From NCBI GenBank assembly GCA_964646605.1, contig CAZYEX010000099.1:1-64000 (forward strand): a DNA stretch of 64,000 bases. Reading direction: 5' to 3'. The first letter of the stretch is position 1. Each line of letters opens with the position of its first letter. Position numbers and translations under genes: made by a program. A model generated the notes under the pieces. It saw nothing but the letters and a program-made list of their open reading frames with translations, had not been told where the DNA came from and searched no databases. Origin of the DNA: SBAX01 sp964646605. GTDB taxonomy: Bacteria; Planctomycetota; Phycisphaerae; UBA1845. Of the stretch, positions 42,293 through 51,068 are shown in pieces.

Positions 42293-44212
42293 ATGATGAA
42301 GTTCTTTCGCAAGTACAACAAGCAGTTGCTGGCCTTCTTCATGGTCGGCTTGATGATCGTTTTCGTGGGCGGCAGCGCTTTGCAAGGGCTGCTCACCTCG
42401 ACCCCCAACCCGGTTCTGGCCGGTTCCGCCTACGGTCAGGTGACGCTCATGGACCAGAAGGTGGCCGGTGACCAGACCAAACTCCTCGAGTACCTGGGTT
42501 TCGATTGGACCCGGCCGGTCGGCGGAGGACACAAACCGCTGGAGACGACCGACTGGATTCTGCTTCGCCGAGAGGCGGACAAGTTGGGTGCGGTGGTCGA
42601 TCCCGCGGCCATCCGGACGGCGCTCAACGACCCGGAGATGGACGAGCGGGTCAACGACGTGTCACGCCGTGCGCGAGTGAAGCCCGAGGCCATTCATGCG
42701 GCGCTGGCCGATCTGCGGACGATCCAACAGGCCGCCGGGGCCGTCGCCGGGGCCACCACACCCAGCGAGGCGGAAGTCATGACCGCCGCCCGCGACGCCC
42801 TCGAAACGGTTTCCATCCGCGCCGTGGTGTTGCCCGCCCAGGCCTTCGTCGATCCCAATCTGAACTTCTCGGAGGATGAAATCAAAACTCAGTTCGCCGC
42901 TCACCGCGAAAAAGAGCGCGGCGAAGGATTGAACTTCGGTTACTACCGCCAGCCGAGCGTGAGCGTTCAGTACATCGAGATCGACCGCAAGGTGGTGGCC
43001 GAGAACATCGGCGTCGCCAACCTGGAACGCAAGGCCAAGACCTATTTCGAGGAACAGCGCACCAAGGACCCCGTCTTTCGCCGACCGGGGGGCGCGCCCG
43101 CCGATGCCGCTGCGGCGGGGTTGATCGAAGGTCCGCCCGCCCCGCCGATGGATGCGTTCCTGACTTGGGATGAGGCCAAGGAGAAAGCGGTTCTAGCCCT
43201 GCGCACGCAGTATGCCGAACAGGCCGCCACGCGCTTGGCCGACTGGATGATCCAGTACAGCGCCGAAAGCCTTGTGGAAGTGCAGCGTGGAGAGGACGGT
43301 TACAAACCGGCCCCGCTCGAGGTCGCCAAGCTCGAGTACTACGACGAGATGGTCCGGCGAATCCCGGAGTCGATGAAGTTCCCCAAGGCCGTCGCCATCG
43401 GCGAGACCGACTTCTTCACCGCCGAGGAAGCCGCGGACATGCCCGATCTCGGCGATACGGAATTCAAGCCCGAAAAGGGGTCGAGCCAGCCGTTCGGAGC
43501 CCTGGCCTTCCGTTCTCAGCCCGTGGTGCCCAAGATACCGATCGACGACGGCGCCAATCCCGTCGACTACCTGGCGACGTTCCAGACTTGCGCCTTTCCA
43601 CTGACAGACCGTGACACGGGGAACCTCTACGTCTTCCGCGTCGTCGGCGGTCAGGGCGGCCGCGCCGCGGAGTCGGTGGATGAAGTTCGAGACTTGGTGG
43701 TGGAGGATCTTCGGCTGCTGCGCGGATACGAAGTCGCCAAGACCCGCGCCGCCTCTCTTCGGCAATGTCTGGCCTCGCAATCGCTCAAGGAAGCCTACGA
43801 GGGGGACGCGGATTTGACGGAGTTCAAGGAGAGCGCCGAAGGCGCGGCCAGCGGATACTTCGAACCGGCGCCCATCACTCGGGTGGTGAAGAACCAGGCC
43901 GCTCGCGGTCGGTCGAAAAGCGGCGTCTTCGCCGGGATCGGCATCGGCTTTGTGCCCAACGATGTCATCGACGGGCTGTTCGCTCTCGAACACGCCGACG
44001 AGAAAGCGAAAACGTTCGAGCTTCGCGATCGGGCCGCGATCGTGCTGGCCGAGTGGATCGAAACCAAGCCCGCCGCGGAGGACGAATTCAACATCCTGCG
44101 CAAACAACTCGTGCAGCAGCTCGCCGACGCCCGCTGGCGCAGCGCCGTGGCCGACTGGCTGGACCCCAAGCACATCCGCGCCCGGACGGGGTTTGCCTTG
44201 GCCGGGAAGTGA
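42293..44212 (+). CDS. SurA/PpiD-like periplasmic folding factor
   Basis: 639 residues. MMKFFRKYNKQLLAFFMVGL then MIVFVGGSALQGLL is a signal-anchor helix, so the protein is probably tethered to the inner membrane with its body in the periplasm. The helical N-terminal domain (LLRREADKLGAVVDPAAIRT...NDVSRRARVKPEAIHAALAD) resembles SurA-N, as in PpiD. No clear parvulin/PpiC catalytic core is visible, though the second half is long enough to hide a diverged one. A chaperone role is inferred from the architecture only. Start ATGATG is preceded by a weak ribosome site. Confidence 0.6.
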   Translation: MMKFFRKYNKQLLAFFMVGLMIVFVGGSALQGLLTSTPNPVLAGSAYGQVTLMDQKVAGDQTKLLEYLGFDWTRPVGGGHKPLETTDWILLRREADKLGAVVDPAAIRTALNDPEMDERVNDVSRRARVKPEAIHAALADLRTIQQAAGAVAGATTPSEAEVMTAARDALETVSIRAVVLPAQAFVDPNLNFSEDEIKTQFAAHREKERGEGLNFGYYRQPSVSVQYIEIDRKVVAENIGVANLERKAKTYFEEQRTKDPVFRRPGGAPADAAAAGLIEGPPAPPMDAFLTWDEAKEKAVLALRTQYAEQAATRLADWMIQYSAESLVEVQRGEDGYKPAPLEVAKLEYYDEMVRRIPESMKFPKAVAIGETDFFTAEEAADMPDLGDTEFKPEKGSSQPFGALAFRSQPVVPKIPIDDGANPVDYLATFQTCAFPLTDRDTGNLYVFRVVGGQGGRAAESVDEVRDLVVEDLRLLRGYEVAKTRAASLRQCLASQSLKEAYEGDADLTEFKESAEGAASGYFEPAPITRVVKNQAARGRSKSGVFAGIGIGFVPNDVIDGLFALEHADEKAKTFELRDRAAIVLAEWIETKPAAEDEFNILRKQLVQQLADARWRSAVADWLDPKHIRARTGFALAGK

Positions 44213-44244
44213 CATCGACTGTCACTCTAAGGGTGCGGGACGGT

Positions 44245-44367
44245 TGTCCTAGGTGAGACAAGCCCGGCGCGTGGTGCGCAAGCGGAGGGCTTGCCCGCGG
44301 GACCTTGTCCGAAGCGGGCGCCAAGGGTCCGCGACTCTCGCCCCCATAACTTGCAAGCTGATCGGCG
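44245..44367 (+). repeat. parS-repeat family, decayed copy C
   Basis: TGTCCTAGGTGAGACA (44245-44260) agrees with parS at 12 of 16 positions; then ACAAGCCCGGCGCGTGGTGC mirrors ACAAGTTTCGCGCGTGGGGA of copy A, and the far end CATAACTTGCAAGCTGATCG matches copy A. The middle has diverged. Confidence 0.5.
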
Positions 44368-44387
44368 GGCGGGGGTTGGCCCGGCGC

Positions 44388-44936
44388 TCACGTCTGGCTC
44401 GTCGGGTTGGATATCCAGTCCACGAATTGCGGACAATCCGGCACATCGTCGAGACCATCGCAAATCCGGAGCATCGGATCCGTGGCCACCAAAACCAAAT
44501 TGCGCTCAATCGCGTGGCTGACTACCAGCAAATCGAACTCGTCAACGCCGTCGAGCGTCGCGCCTTTGTCAGGGCTTGTCCAGACCTCCGGCCATTTCGC
44601 CCTGTTCTTCGTAACGTTCTGACGATTGTACTTCAGCATAAGCGCCGCCTTGAGGACGCCATACTCGGCGGCTGTATGGTCCGTGAAGTCAAGGACATTG
44701 AGGTCGTTGGTCCGGATCGTCTTTCGGAATTCGGCTTGAAGTTCCGAGCGCGGGTCCCCGTCTTGCCAGAGGCAGAAACCAACTTCGAGTTCGGCGAGCG
44801 TCGCGGTCGCGACGAACATGGGCGAGCGCGCGGATTCCGCGGCCATTCGGGCTAAAATCGCAGTTCGACGGTCGTCATTCGGCCGTAGGAGCGGGATGAG
44901 ATGGTTGGCGTCGAGGAGGTACCCGTTCGTATCCAT
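44388..44936 (-). CDS. PIN-domain protein (VapC-like)
   Basis: 182 residues with the four acidic PIN residues in the expected places: D9 (YLLDANHLIPLL), E49 (TLAELEVGF), D135 (EFDLLVVSHAIER) and D153 (LVLVATDPML). PIN domains are Mg-dependent RNases; VapC types cut tRNA or mRNA. Unusually for VapC, no small antitoxin gene precedes it. It follows an N6-adenine methyltransferase by only 3 bp on the same strand, so it is probably translated from the same mRNA. The C-terminal tail is 30 residues longer than a minimal VapC. Confidence 0.8.
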   Translation of the reverse strand: MDTNGYLLDANHLIPLLRPNDDRRTAILARMAAESARSPMFVATATLAELEVGFCLWQDGDPRSELQAEFRKTIRTNDLNVLDFTDHTAAEYGVLKAALMLKYNRQNVTKNRAKWPEVWTSPDKGATLDGVDEFDLLVVSHAIERNLVLVATDPMLRICDGLDDVPDCPQFVDWISNPTSQT

Positions 44937-44939
44937 TGC

Positions 44940-47534
44940 TCAATAGCCCGCTGCCAATTTCTCAGCAAGGTCGAGGGCGGCGAGCGCGGCCTTGGAACGG
45001 ACGGGTTGGAAGTTTCTTGAGAGTTCACCCGCCGTTGAACGCTGATATTCTTCCGAAATGTATTCGTGCAGCGGGATGTAGGGCTTGAAGTCTGCGGGGA
45101 AGTAATCGCCGAACTTGCAGCCCACTCCCTTGCGCTCGACGCCGGGAAACAAGTCGAGCAAACGGCGTTCAAGTCGCGGAGAAAGGTTATAGAGCTTCAA
45201 CACCTCAGCATCGACTCGCAGAAGGGCATTGCGAATGGCGTTCTCGTCCTTCTCTCTCATGAACGCTTCGTCCGCCGCCTTCGCGGCGGCAAAGTATCGA
45301 TTGACCCAGTCTTCAATTGCACGTTGTCGTTCCGGAGGAATGGCGGGCATCGGGAAGGCTCGCCACTCCTTGACGAGCGTATGTCGCTTGCCGGCCCAGC
45401 AAAACGAATAAGCGTTTGCGATGGGAGAGTTGAGTACGGCCCAAATGACACGCAGAGATACCTTGGATTGCGTTGGCCGAAAGACCACGAAGTTGCTCGA
45501 TACGGCAAGTCCAACTTCATCAATCATAGGCTTGACCCGCCACGGGTCGCGGCTTACAGGGTTGTAGTTCACAATGACCTGCGGGATTCCTAATGATTTC
45601 AGGGGGCCGGGGGTACGAATATTCTTCCGATCTGCATCGATGAATTCGGTTCTTGGCGCTTCCCACACGTTATAGCCGTCGTCTGCACGTAGGACGGCCT
45701 TGATCCATCCTGGCCGTTTGGTTCTCGACACGACCTCACGCCCTTTGAGTTCTTCCTTACCCAGGAACTGGAATCCCTGCTGAATGTTGGCGACGTGCTG
45801 CAGGCGCGGCAAGTCACCGAGGTAGTCCCAAAGCTCTGGCAGGTCAGGAAGAAGGAGGGCCAGGTCCTTTGTCGCCGCGAACCGCGTCTGCGCTACCTCT
45901 CGTCCCGATGAGAACTCCAATCGCTCCTTGAACGCCTCCATGCCGCCCTCACGCACCCGGCGGTACATGAGCGTGGATGTTGCGGGCTTCCCCTTGCAAC
46001 GGCGCCCGATAAGCACCGCCACCTCGTGGTCGCTGTGTTCAAAGAGATTGTCAGCGAAGACCGCGACCTCGCGGAGTTCGCACTTGTTGAGCACGAAGTC
46101 ACGAATTGACAGGGATTCCTTATCGTGTAGGACGCCTTGGGGCACAACGACGCCGAAAACGCCGCCTGGTGGAAGGTTTCGCAATGTGCGATTGAGCATC
46201 TCGACTGCCTTGGTGATGGCTGTGACGGGTTCCCCTGCCTGCTTGTAGCGCTTTTTGGCCGCGTCGTCGAACGGTTCGTATGGCGGATTTGCAAGTAAGA
46301 TCGTGCACTTCCTTGCGTACTTGGCGAGCACCCCCGGCTTGAACATGTCGCCTTTTTTGACTTCCCAGGAGTTGCCGTGCGGTTCGTCAGCCACGGTGAG
46401 CGAGAGTCGGGCGAGTTCCTCAGAAAACGACTCCTCCTCTAAGCCGTGCAAATGGGTGCGTAAGTAGTCGTGTGTGCTGCTGGAACTGCCGCTCTTGCCC
46501 CAATCCCGCAGCCAGCGCATCGCCGCTGTGAGGAACGGCGCGTGTCCGCACGCGGGTTCGAAGACGTGTCGGTCGTCTTCGTTGATGTCCTTGATCAGCG
46601 GCCACAACTGCGACAGCATGTGGTTGATTAAGACCGAGGGCGTGCTGTGGATGCCGAGTTCCTTACGGATGTCGTAGGGAGCCGCGGTCTTCTTGCCGCG
46701 TTTGCCGCCCGCAGCCTTGTCGATGAGCGTGTTCTCGTTGAGGTACGCGAGCGACTCGCTCGAAACGTCCGCCAGCGAACCACACGTCGCAATGCGAACC
46801 GCCGCCGCGTCGATGGCAGGACGGCCTGCCTTGCCAAACGGCGGGAATCGACCCCTCTCGCCGTGGTGCCTGCCTATACGCTCGAAGACCTCCTTCACGT
46901 TTCTCAGGTCGATCTTGATGAAGTTCGGCACCTTCTTGTCGTGCAGAACCTTGGCCGCGAGGAGCCAAAAGACGGTTCGATACACATCCTCCTGCGCCTG
47001 ACGCGAGTTCAATTGTGAGCCGAGCGCCCCGTGCAGGTCACCGATGACTTGCTCGATGAGCCGCACAAGCGTTTTGCCGCGGTTCCGCTCGACCGCCGGC
47101 ATGAGCCCTGCGTCGAAGAACCAAAGTTGCGACGCTTTGGCATCCGACTTGTGCAGCTTGGCGCTGTAAATGCGACTCGGGGAAAGTTCGGATTTGTGAG
47201 CCTTGAACGCGGGGCCGATTTCCTGCCACCTGATCCGACGACTCGTTGTGGGTCCGGATAGCCCTTGGGCCCACCAATCCACGCCGTCCGCATGGCAGGC
47301 GAAGACCGACGGGGCTCCGAGCGGGTGGACCTTGGCCGCCGCTTCCTTGGAATCACCGTTCGCGTCGACGATGGCGATGCAGGCTGTCCATGAATCCCAC
47401 GGCTTACACGCGAAGGCGGCAATTGGCACTGTGACGTTGTCGAACTGAAATGGGATGGCAAGCTGCTCTTTGACGTAACCGCAGGATCGCAAATACGGTT
47501 CCAGGGCGCTAGCGGTACGCGAGGCAGGCTGCAT
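44940..47534 (-). CDS. N6-adenine DNA methyltransferase (type I/IIG-like)
   Basis: 864 residues. Catalytic motifs: SAM-binding HVFEPACGHAPFLTAAMRW (motif I, residues 325-330) and NPPYEPF (motif IV, 416-419), after a helical HsdM-like stretch with LGIHSTPSVLINHML. A long C-terminal region would be the target-recognition part. The first 100 residues (QLAIPFQFDNVTVPIAAFAC...VFACHADGVDWWAQG) resemble an HsdR-N type nuclease domain without its D...ExK residues, so cleavage by this domain is unlikely. The PIN-domain gene follows after 3 bp. DNA modification is the safe call; restriction is unproven. Confidence 0.8.
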   Translation of the reverse strand: MQPASRTASALEPYLRSCGYVKEQLAIPFQFDNVTVPIAAFACKPWDSWTACIAIVDANGDSKEAAAKVHPLGAPSVFACHADGVDWWAQGLSGPTTSRRIRWQEIGPAFKAHKSELSPSRIYSAKLHKSDAKASQLWFFDAGLMPAVERNRGKTLVRLIEQVIGDLHGALGSQLNSRQAQEDVYRTVFWLLAAKVLHDKKVPNFIKIDLRNVKEVFERIGRHHGERGRFPPFGKAGRPAIDAAAVRIATCGSLADVSSESLAYLNENTLIDKAAGGKRGKKTAAPYDIRKELGIHSTPSVLINHMLSQLWPLIKDINEDDRHVFEPACGHAPFLTAAMRWLRDWGKSGSSSSTHDYLRTHLHGLEEESFSEELARLSLTVADEPHGNSWEVKKGDMFKPGVLAKYARKCTILLANPPYEPFDDAAKKRYKQAGEPVTAITKAVEMLNRTLRNLPPGGVFGVVVPQGVLHDKESLSIRDFVLNKCELREVAVFADNLFEHSDHEVAVLIGRRCKGKPATSTLMYRRVREGGMEAFKERLEFSSGREVAQTRFAATKDLALLLPDLPELWDYLGDLPRLQHVANIQQGFQFLGKEELKGREVVSRTKRPGWIKAVLRADDGYNVWEAPRTEFIDADRKNIRTPGPLKSLGIPQVIVNYNPVSRDPWRVKPMIDEVGLAVSSNFVVFRPTQSKVSLRVIWAVLNSPIANAYSFCWAGKRHTLVKEWRAFPMPAIPPERQRAIEDWVNRYFAAAKAADEAFMREKDENAIRNALLRVDAEVLKLYNLSPRLERRLLDLFPGVERKGVGCKFGDYFPADFKPYIPLHEYISEEYQRSTAGELSRNFQPVRSKAALAALDLAEKLAAGY

Positions 47535-48051
47535 AGCGGCGGCAATGCTCCCCGAAGCTCGCCGACTTCTGTCGGCCGAAAGCAGTCAAACTCGCGAAGA
47601 ATCCGAGGGCACGAGACTATTCCCCTTCGGCGAGCGTTTTTCCCTGGGCCAGGTTTGCCCGGGCACAGGAGCCGCCCTACGACCCTCTCCAGCCGTCGGA
47701 TAAATCGCTCGCTTCCCACCGGGCGTCCCTTGGCCTCTTGACGCGGGAACTGACGGATTGTGCGCTCGTTCGGGTCCGGCGACAAGTGCCGGGAAGTCAG
47801 GCGGCTCCGAAAAGACCGGGCATTCCTCGCCTGGGGCACTGCCCATCCGGCAATGGCACCTAGTACGGTCCGCGAGGGGAGATTTCGGCGCTTTGGTGTA
47901 CGGGAAGGGATTCTCGCCTGAGCATGCGAATCAGCCCTCACCCGGCCTCTCCCTTCAAGGGGAGAGGAGGTTCCCGATACAACCGTGGAATGATCCCCGG
48001 AGGATGTTTTTCCCTTGACAAGCCGAGGACCGTGGGTTATTATTTAACCGT
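47535..48051. other. Intergenic region before arsR
   Basis: About 517 bp between the divergent methyltransferase and ArsR genes with no credible gene. It holds the GC hairpin repeat at 47946 and an AT-rich stretch (GGGTTATTATTTAACCGTAT at about 48032-48051) immediately upstream of arsR; TTAACCGTATGGTTAA is a palindrome and could be its operator. Confidence 0.4.
47946..47967. repeat. GC hairpin repeat CCTCTCCC...GGGAGAGG
   Basis: CCTCTCCC-ttcaag-GGGAGAGG forms a perfect 8-bp stem with a 6-base loop. A shorter relative is at 17796-17810. It belongs to the small scattered palindromes of this genome. Confidence 0.5.
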
Positions 48052-48056
48052 ATGGT
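48041..48056. promoter_or_regulatory. Candidate ArsR operator palindrome
   Basis: TTAACCGTATGGTTAA is a near-perfect 16-bp palindrome overlapping the start region of arsR; its ATG begins at 48052 or nearby. Autoregulation by the encoded repressor is likely, as usual in the family. Confidence 0.4.
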
Positions 48057-48426
48057 TAATTATAAGGGGGACTTGAGCGTAACGTTCGCGGCCCTTTCGG
48101 ACCCCACGCGGCGGGCGATTTTGGCGCGGTTGGCGCGGGGGGAGGCTGCGGCTGGGGAGTTGGCGAAGTGTTTCGACGTTTCCTGGCCCGCGGTCAGCCG
48201 GCACCTTCGGGTCCTCAAGGGGGCGGGGTTGGTGGTGCAGCGGCGGGAGGGGCGCGTGCGGCGCTGTCGTTTGGAAGCCCGACCGCTGCGGGCGGCGGGG
48301 GAGTGGATCGGGCGCTATCGTCGGTTTTGGACAGGGCAGCTCGACGCCCTGGCGGAGTTTTTGGAATCCCAAGGCGCGGCGGCGTCCGCGCCGCTAGGCC
48401 GACGGAAAAAGGAGGATACAGGATGA
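48052..48426 (+). CDS. ArsR-family winged-helix regulator
   Basis: 124 residues. The winged helix is intact: FAALSDPTRRAILARLARGE, then ELAKCFDVSWPAVSRHLRVL (recognition helix) and GAGLVVQRREGRVRRCRLEA. No metal-binding Cys pair is present in helix 3, so it is of the non-metal SdpR/CadC-unlike type often paired with SRPBCC proteins. It overlaps the start of a truncated SRPBCC gene by 4 bp (ATGA), so translation was coupled. A second copy of its C-terminal tail remains at about 50380-50430. Confidence 0.9.
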   Translation: MVNYKGDLSVTFAALSDPTRRAILARLARGEAAAGELAKCFDVSWPAVSRHLRVLKGAGLVVQRREGRVRRCRLEARPLRAAGEWIGRYRRFWTGQLDALAEFLESQGAAASAPLGRRKKEDTG

Positions 48427-48653
48427 TGACACTGGATCGACGCACGTTCACGGAGCTGACCGTTCGCATAACCAAGGAAATTCGCGCCCCCGCGGGAGTT
48501 GTTCGCGGCGATCCTCGATCGTATCCCGCGGTTCGGTGTGACGCCGCCGCTGACATGACGAGGTTGAGTGTTCACCGCGGCGATGGTTCAAACGGGGATG
48601 GCATCGCGATGGCGATGGTACGGCCCAAGACCCTCGTCGGCCGCCTCCGCTGA
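48423..48653 (+). pseudogene. Truncated SRPBCC (AHSA1-like) gene
   Basis: It starts MMTLDRRTFTELTVRITKEI then RAPAGVV, the same N-terminus as the intact SRPBCC gene at 50434, but after residue 25 the reading frame has no SRPBCC sequence. The frame RAPRELFAAILDRIPRFGVT continues in another phase and ends TPPLT. The copy was destroyed by a break in the first tenth of the domain. Confidence 0.7.
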
Positions 48654-48909
48654 AGCGCTGCTTGATCGCGCCGCTCGAAAAGGCCCCGGAAGTTGCGGAA
48701 AACAGGTGGAAACGGCCGGAAATGCGTTGACTCGGATGCATGGGTTCGTTATCTTGCCCAGATAGGGCCGAAATCATCGTTCCGGAGATGATCAAAAGGG
48801 AAATGTCGGGTGGAAGGCCTTGGGTCGGGGCGCGGTTGAGGCGTTCGCCCTTCGTCGTGCAAACGGGGCAGGGCCGCGTTCGGCGGCAAGAAGAGGAGGA
48901 ATCGGGACC

Positions 48910-50148
48910 ATGTTGATTCAGTCGAGGGTGGGTTCGATCGGCGTCGCATCTCTGGTCTTGTCCAGCATCGTCGCCAACCACGTCTGGGCTCAAACGCTCA
49001 CAGAGCCGAGGTCGGAAACGGCGGAGCCTTCAGCCGCAGCCCCGGTCGAAGCGCATCCGGCTTCAAGCCTGACAACCGCCGACGTCACCGATGACATATG
49101 GAACCTTCTCAACAGCGTCTCGGACCGGGTGGATACGACCCTAAGCCGCGCCGAAGCGGCGCGGGACCGCGCCACGGAGGCCAGGGACAATGCCGTCGAG
49201 ATGGTGGACAACATGCAAGACGGGCTCCAGAACCTGACCGGCGAGATGCGGGAGCGGATTCAGGATGCCGTCGAAGCGTTGCAGCAAGCGGTGCTGGAGG
49301 AACTGGCAGGTGCGACCGATTTCACCAATGGCCCCAATTCTTGCAGTCCGGAGTGTGAGAGTTTTCGGGACGATGTCATTACGCTGCTGACCAGCATGCA
49401 GGACATCAGCAACGCGCTTCTGGCCATGTCGGGAATCAACGGACAGGCTGATTTCTCCGCCGAGATCGCCTTCATCGAGTCTCTTTCGGGAAAGGCCCTG
49501 TATCCGCTCTATCGTGTGCTTCAGACGCTGCCGGTCCTGGACGAGGATTTTCTCACGTCGATGAGTCAGATCGCGGACAACCTCAACGAGGTTGCGCCGT
49601 ACATCGAGGGGACGGTGGTGGCGCGGGGTGCGCCGCTGGATGTGTGCAGGGTACTGGCGGACAACGACAAGCTCTTGGGGCGCATCACCCTCGTGGTTGG
49701 GAACATCGGTAAGGTCGGCAACGGCTCCAAATTGGCCGGGTCGGTGCTGAATGCCATCGGCAAGACCAAGTTCGCCGCTCGGGCCGGCGTGTGGGGGTTC
49801 GCGGGTATCACCTATACCAGCGGACTGTTGGAGAGGTTGGGCAAACACATTGAATCGCTGGGCGAATGGCTATCTCCCATCGCTGAAAAAGTGGAGAAGA
49901 AACTCCAGTATTGTGTCCTGAAAGTCAACGAAGAAGACATCATCGAAGCGGTGGATGCCAATCATCAGCAGTTCATGCAGACGGACCAAGCGATCTTGGA
50001 CGTTCTCAAGGCGATTCCGCCAAGGAACGGGGCCGACTTGAACAACGATCAAATCGTTGACCTCCTCGATTTTTCTCTTTTTCGAGTCGCGTTCACTGGC
50101 CCGGGCGTACTGAATCGGCACGCCGTAGTGACCTCTACGCGGGAATGA
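48910..50148 (+). CDS. Secreted coiled-coil protein with terminal dockerin-like repeat
   Basis: 412 residues. ATG at 48910 with AGGAGG upstream; signal peptide GSIGVASLVLSSIVANHVWA. Residues 50-150 form a long helical, partly coiled-coil stretch (RVDTTLSRAEAARDRATEAR...MRERIQDAVEALQQAVLEEL). Further helical segments follow (DNDKLLGRITLVVGNIGKVG). The end has a single Ca-binding-like dockerin half, DLNNDQIVDLLDFSLFRVAF. It lies inside the duplicated ArsR-SRPBCC locus and probably arrived with the insertion. No relative recognised; function unknown. Confidence 0.6.
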   Translation: MLIQSRVGSIGVASLVLSSIVANHVWAQTLTEPRSETAEPSAAAPVEAHPASSLTTADVTDDIWNLLNSVSDRVDTTLSRAEAARDRATEARDNAVEMVDNMQDGLQNLTGEMRERIQDAVEALQQAVLEELAGATDFTNGPNSCSPECESFRDDVITLLTSMQDISNALLAMSGINGQADFSAEIAFIESLSGKALYPLYRVLQTLPVLDEDFLTSMSQIADNLNEVAPYIEGTVVARGAPLDVCRVLADNDKLLGRITLVVGNIGKVGNGSKLAGSVLNAIGKTKFAARAGVWGFAGITYTSGLLERLGKHIESLGEWLSPIAEKVEKKLQYCVLKVNEEDIIEAVDANHQQFMQTDQAILDVLKAIPPRNGADLNNDQIVDLLDFSLFRVAFTGPGVLNRHAVVTSTRE

Positions 50149-50367
50149 TGACCTCGGTTCTCATGGTGCAGAATCCATTTGCCTTTCGACGCACTTGCGG
50201 GTCTCTTCCTGGAACATGGCAGGAGTCTGCGACGGCGGTACCCCAGGTTTTTCGGAATCATGCCCACCGCGCTCACGGTGCTGTCGCTTGGCGTGCTGAT
50301 CGGTTGGCTTGATTTGAAAAACACCGAGGTACAAGCGGCCGCGGGAGGATTGTTGTGGTCAGGGCTC

Positions 50368-50433
50368 GCGGTCGGTTTCACGGGGCGCGGCGGAGTCGAC
50401 GCCGCGAGGCCGACGCAAAAAGGAGAATGCAGG
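50368..50433 (+). pseudogene. ArsR C-terminal remnant next to the intact SRPBCC gene
   Basis: In the proper frame the DNA before the SRPBCC start encodes GAAESTPRGRRKKENAG and stop, matching GAAASAPLGRRKKEDTG at the end of the ArsR protein at 48.1 kb. The body of this second ArsR gene is gone, replaced by a fragment of a membrane protein (FFGIMPTALTVLSLGVLIGW, about 50240-50310). Confidence 0.65.
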
Positions 50434-50925
50434 ATGATGGCACTGGATCGACGCACGTTCACGGGGCTGACCGTTCGGGTGACCAAGGAAATTCGCGCCC
50501 CGCGGGAGGTGGTCTTCGACGCGTGGACGAGCGCGGAGAGCCGCCGCCGATGGTGGGCGACGGGCAGGCCGGAGGGACTTCACGTCTGCGAGATCGACGC
50601 CCGCGTGGGGGGTCGTTATTGCATGAAGCAGATCGGCAGTCCCGATACGCCGACGGGCATGGACCCGAACTACGAATGGGTCATGGACGGCGAATTCGTG
50701 GAGGTCCGCCGGCCCCAGCGTCTGGTGTTCACCTGGAACGTCAACCACATCCCGCCGGAGCGCGACGGTCTGGTTACGGTCGATTTCGAGGAAATGCCCG
50801 GCGGGACGCGGGTCACCCTGACCCACGAAAACCTGCCTACGCAAAAGAGCCGCGACGATACCGACGGCGGGTGGAAACACATGCTGGCGGAGCTGGCCCG
50901 GGTGGTCGAGCGGTCGGGGGAATGA
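50434..50925 (+). CDS. SRPBCC-domain protein (AHSA1-like)
   Basis: 163 residues. ATG at 50434 follows AGGAG; the frame is open upstream to 50179 but that part is remnant DNA. The START/Bet v1-like fold is shown by KEIRAPREVVFDAWTSAESR and RRWWATGRPEGLHVCEIDAR, then GRYCMKQIGS, RLVFTWNVNH, TVDFEEMPGGTRVTLTHENL and the final helix GWKHMLAELARVVERSG. Proteins of this family bind small hydrophobic ligands and are often controlled by an ArsR partner. Its own ArsR partner is now only a tail; the nearest intact arsR is 2 kb upstream. Confidence 0.88.
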   Translation: MMALDRRTFTGLTVRVTKEIRAPREVVFDAWTSAESRRRWWATGRPEGLHVCEIDARVGGRYCMKQIGSPDTPTGMDPNYEWVMDGEFVEVRRPQRLVFTWNVNHIPPERDGLVTVDFEEMPGGTRVTLTHENLPTQKSRDDTDGGWKHMLAELARVVERSGE

Positions 50926-50955
50926 CGAATTGTGAATAGCGAATGATGAGTTGCG
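50926..50955. repeat. Dispersed GAAT-rich repeat, copy 3 (loose)
   Basis: CGAATTGTGAATAGCGAATG then ATGAGTTGCGG follows the SRPBCC stop. It resembles the 27871 and 31411 elements (GAAT/GCGAAT blocks) but is diverged. Confidence 0.3.
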
Positions 50956-51068
50956 GACAGCAACTTACAATCCCGCGCAGGGGAGGGTAACGCGAGAACG
51001 GGTGCGAGCCGCTATGATGCGTGGATATGCGGACGAATTGACATCCGGGAGAAGTGGTGGAGACGAAC

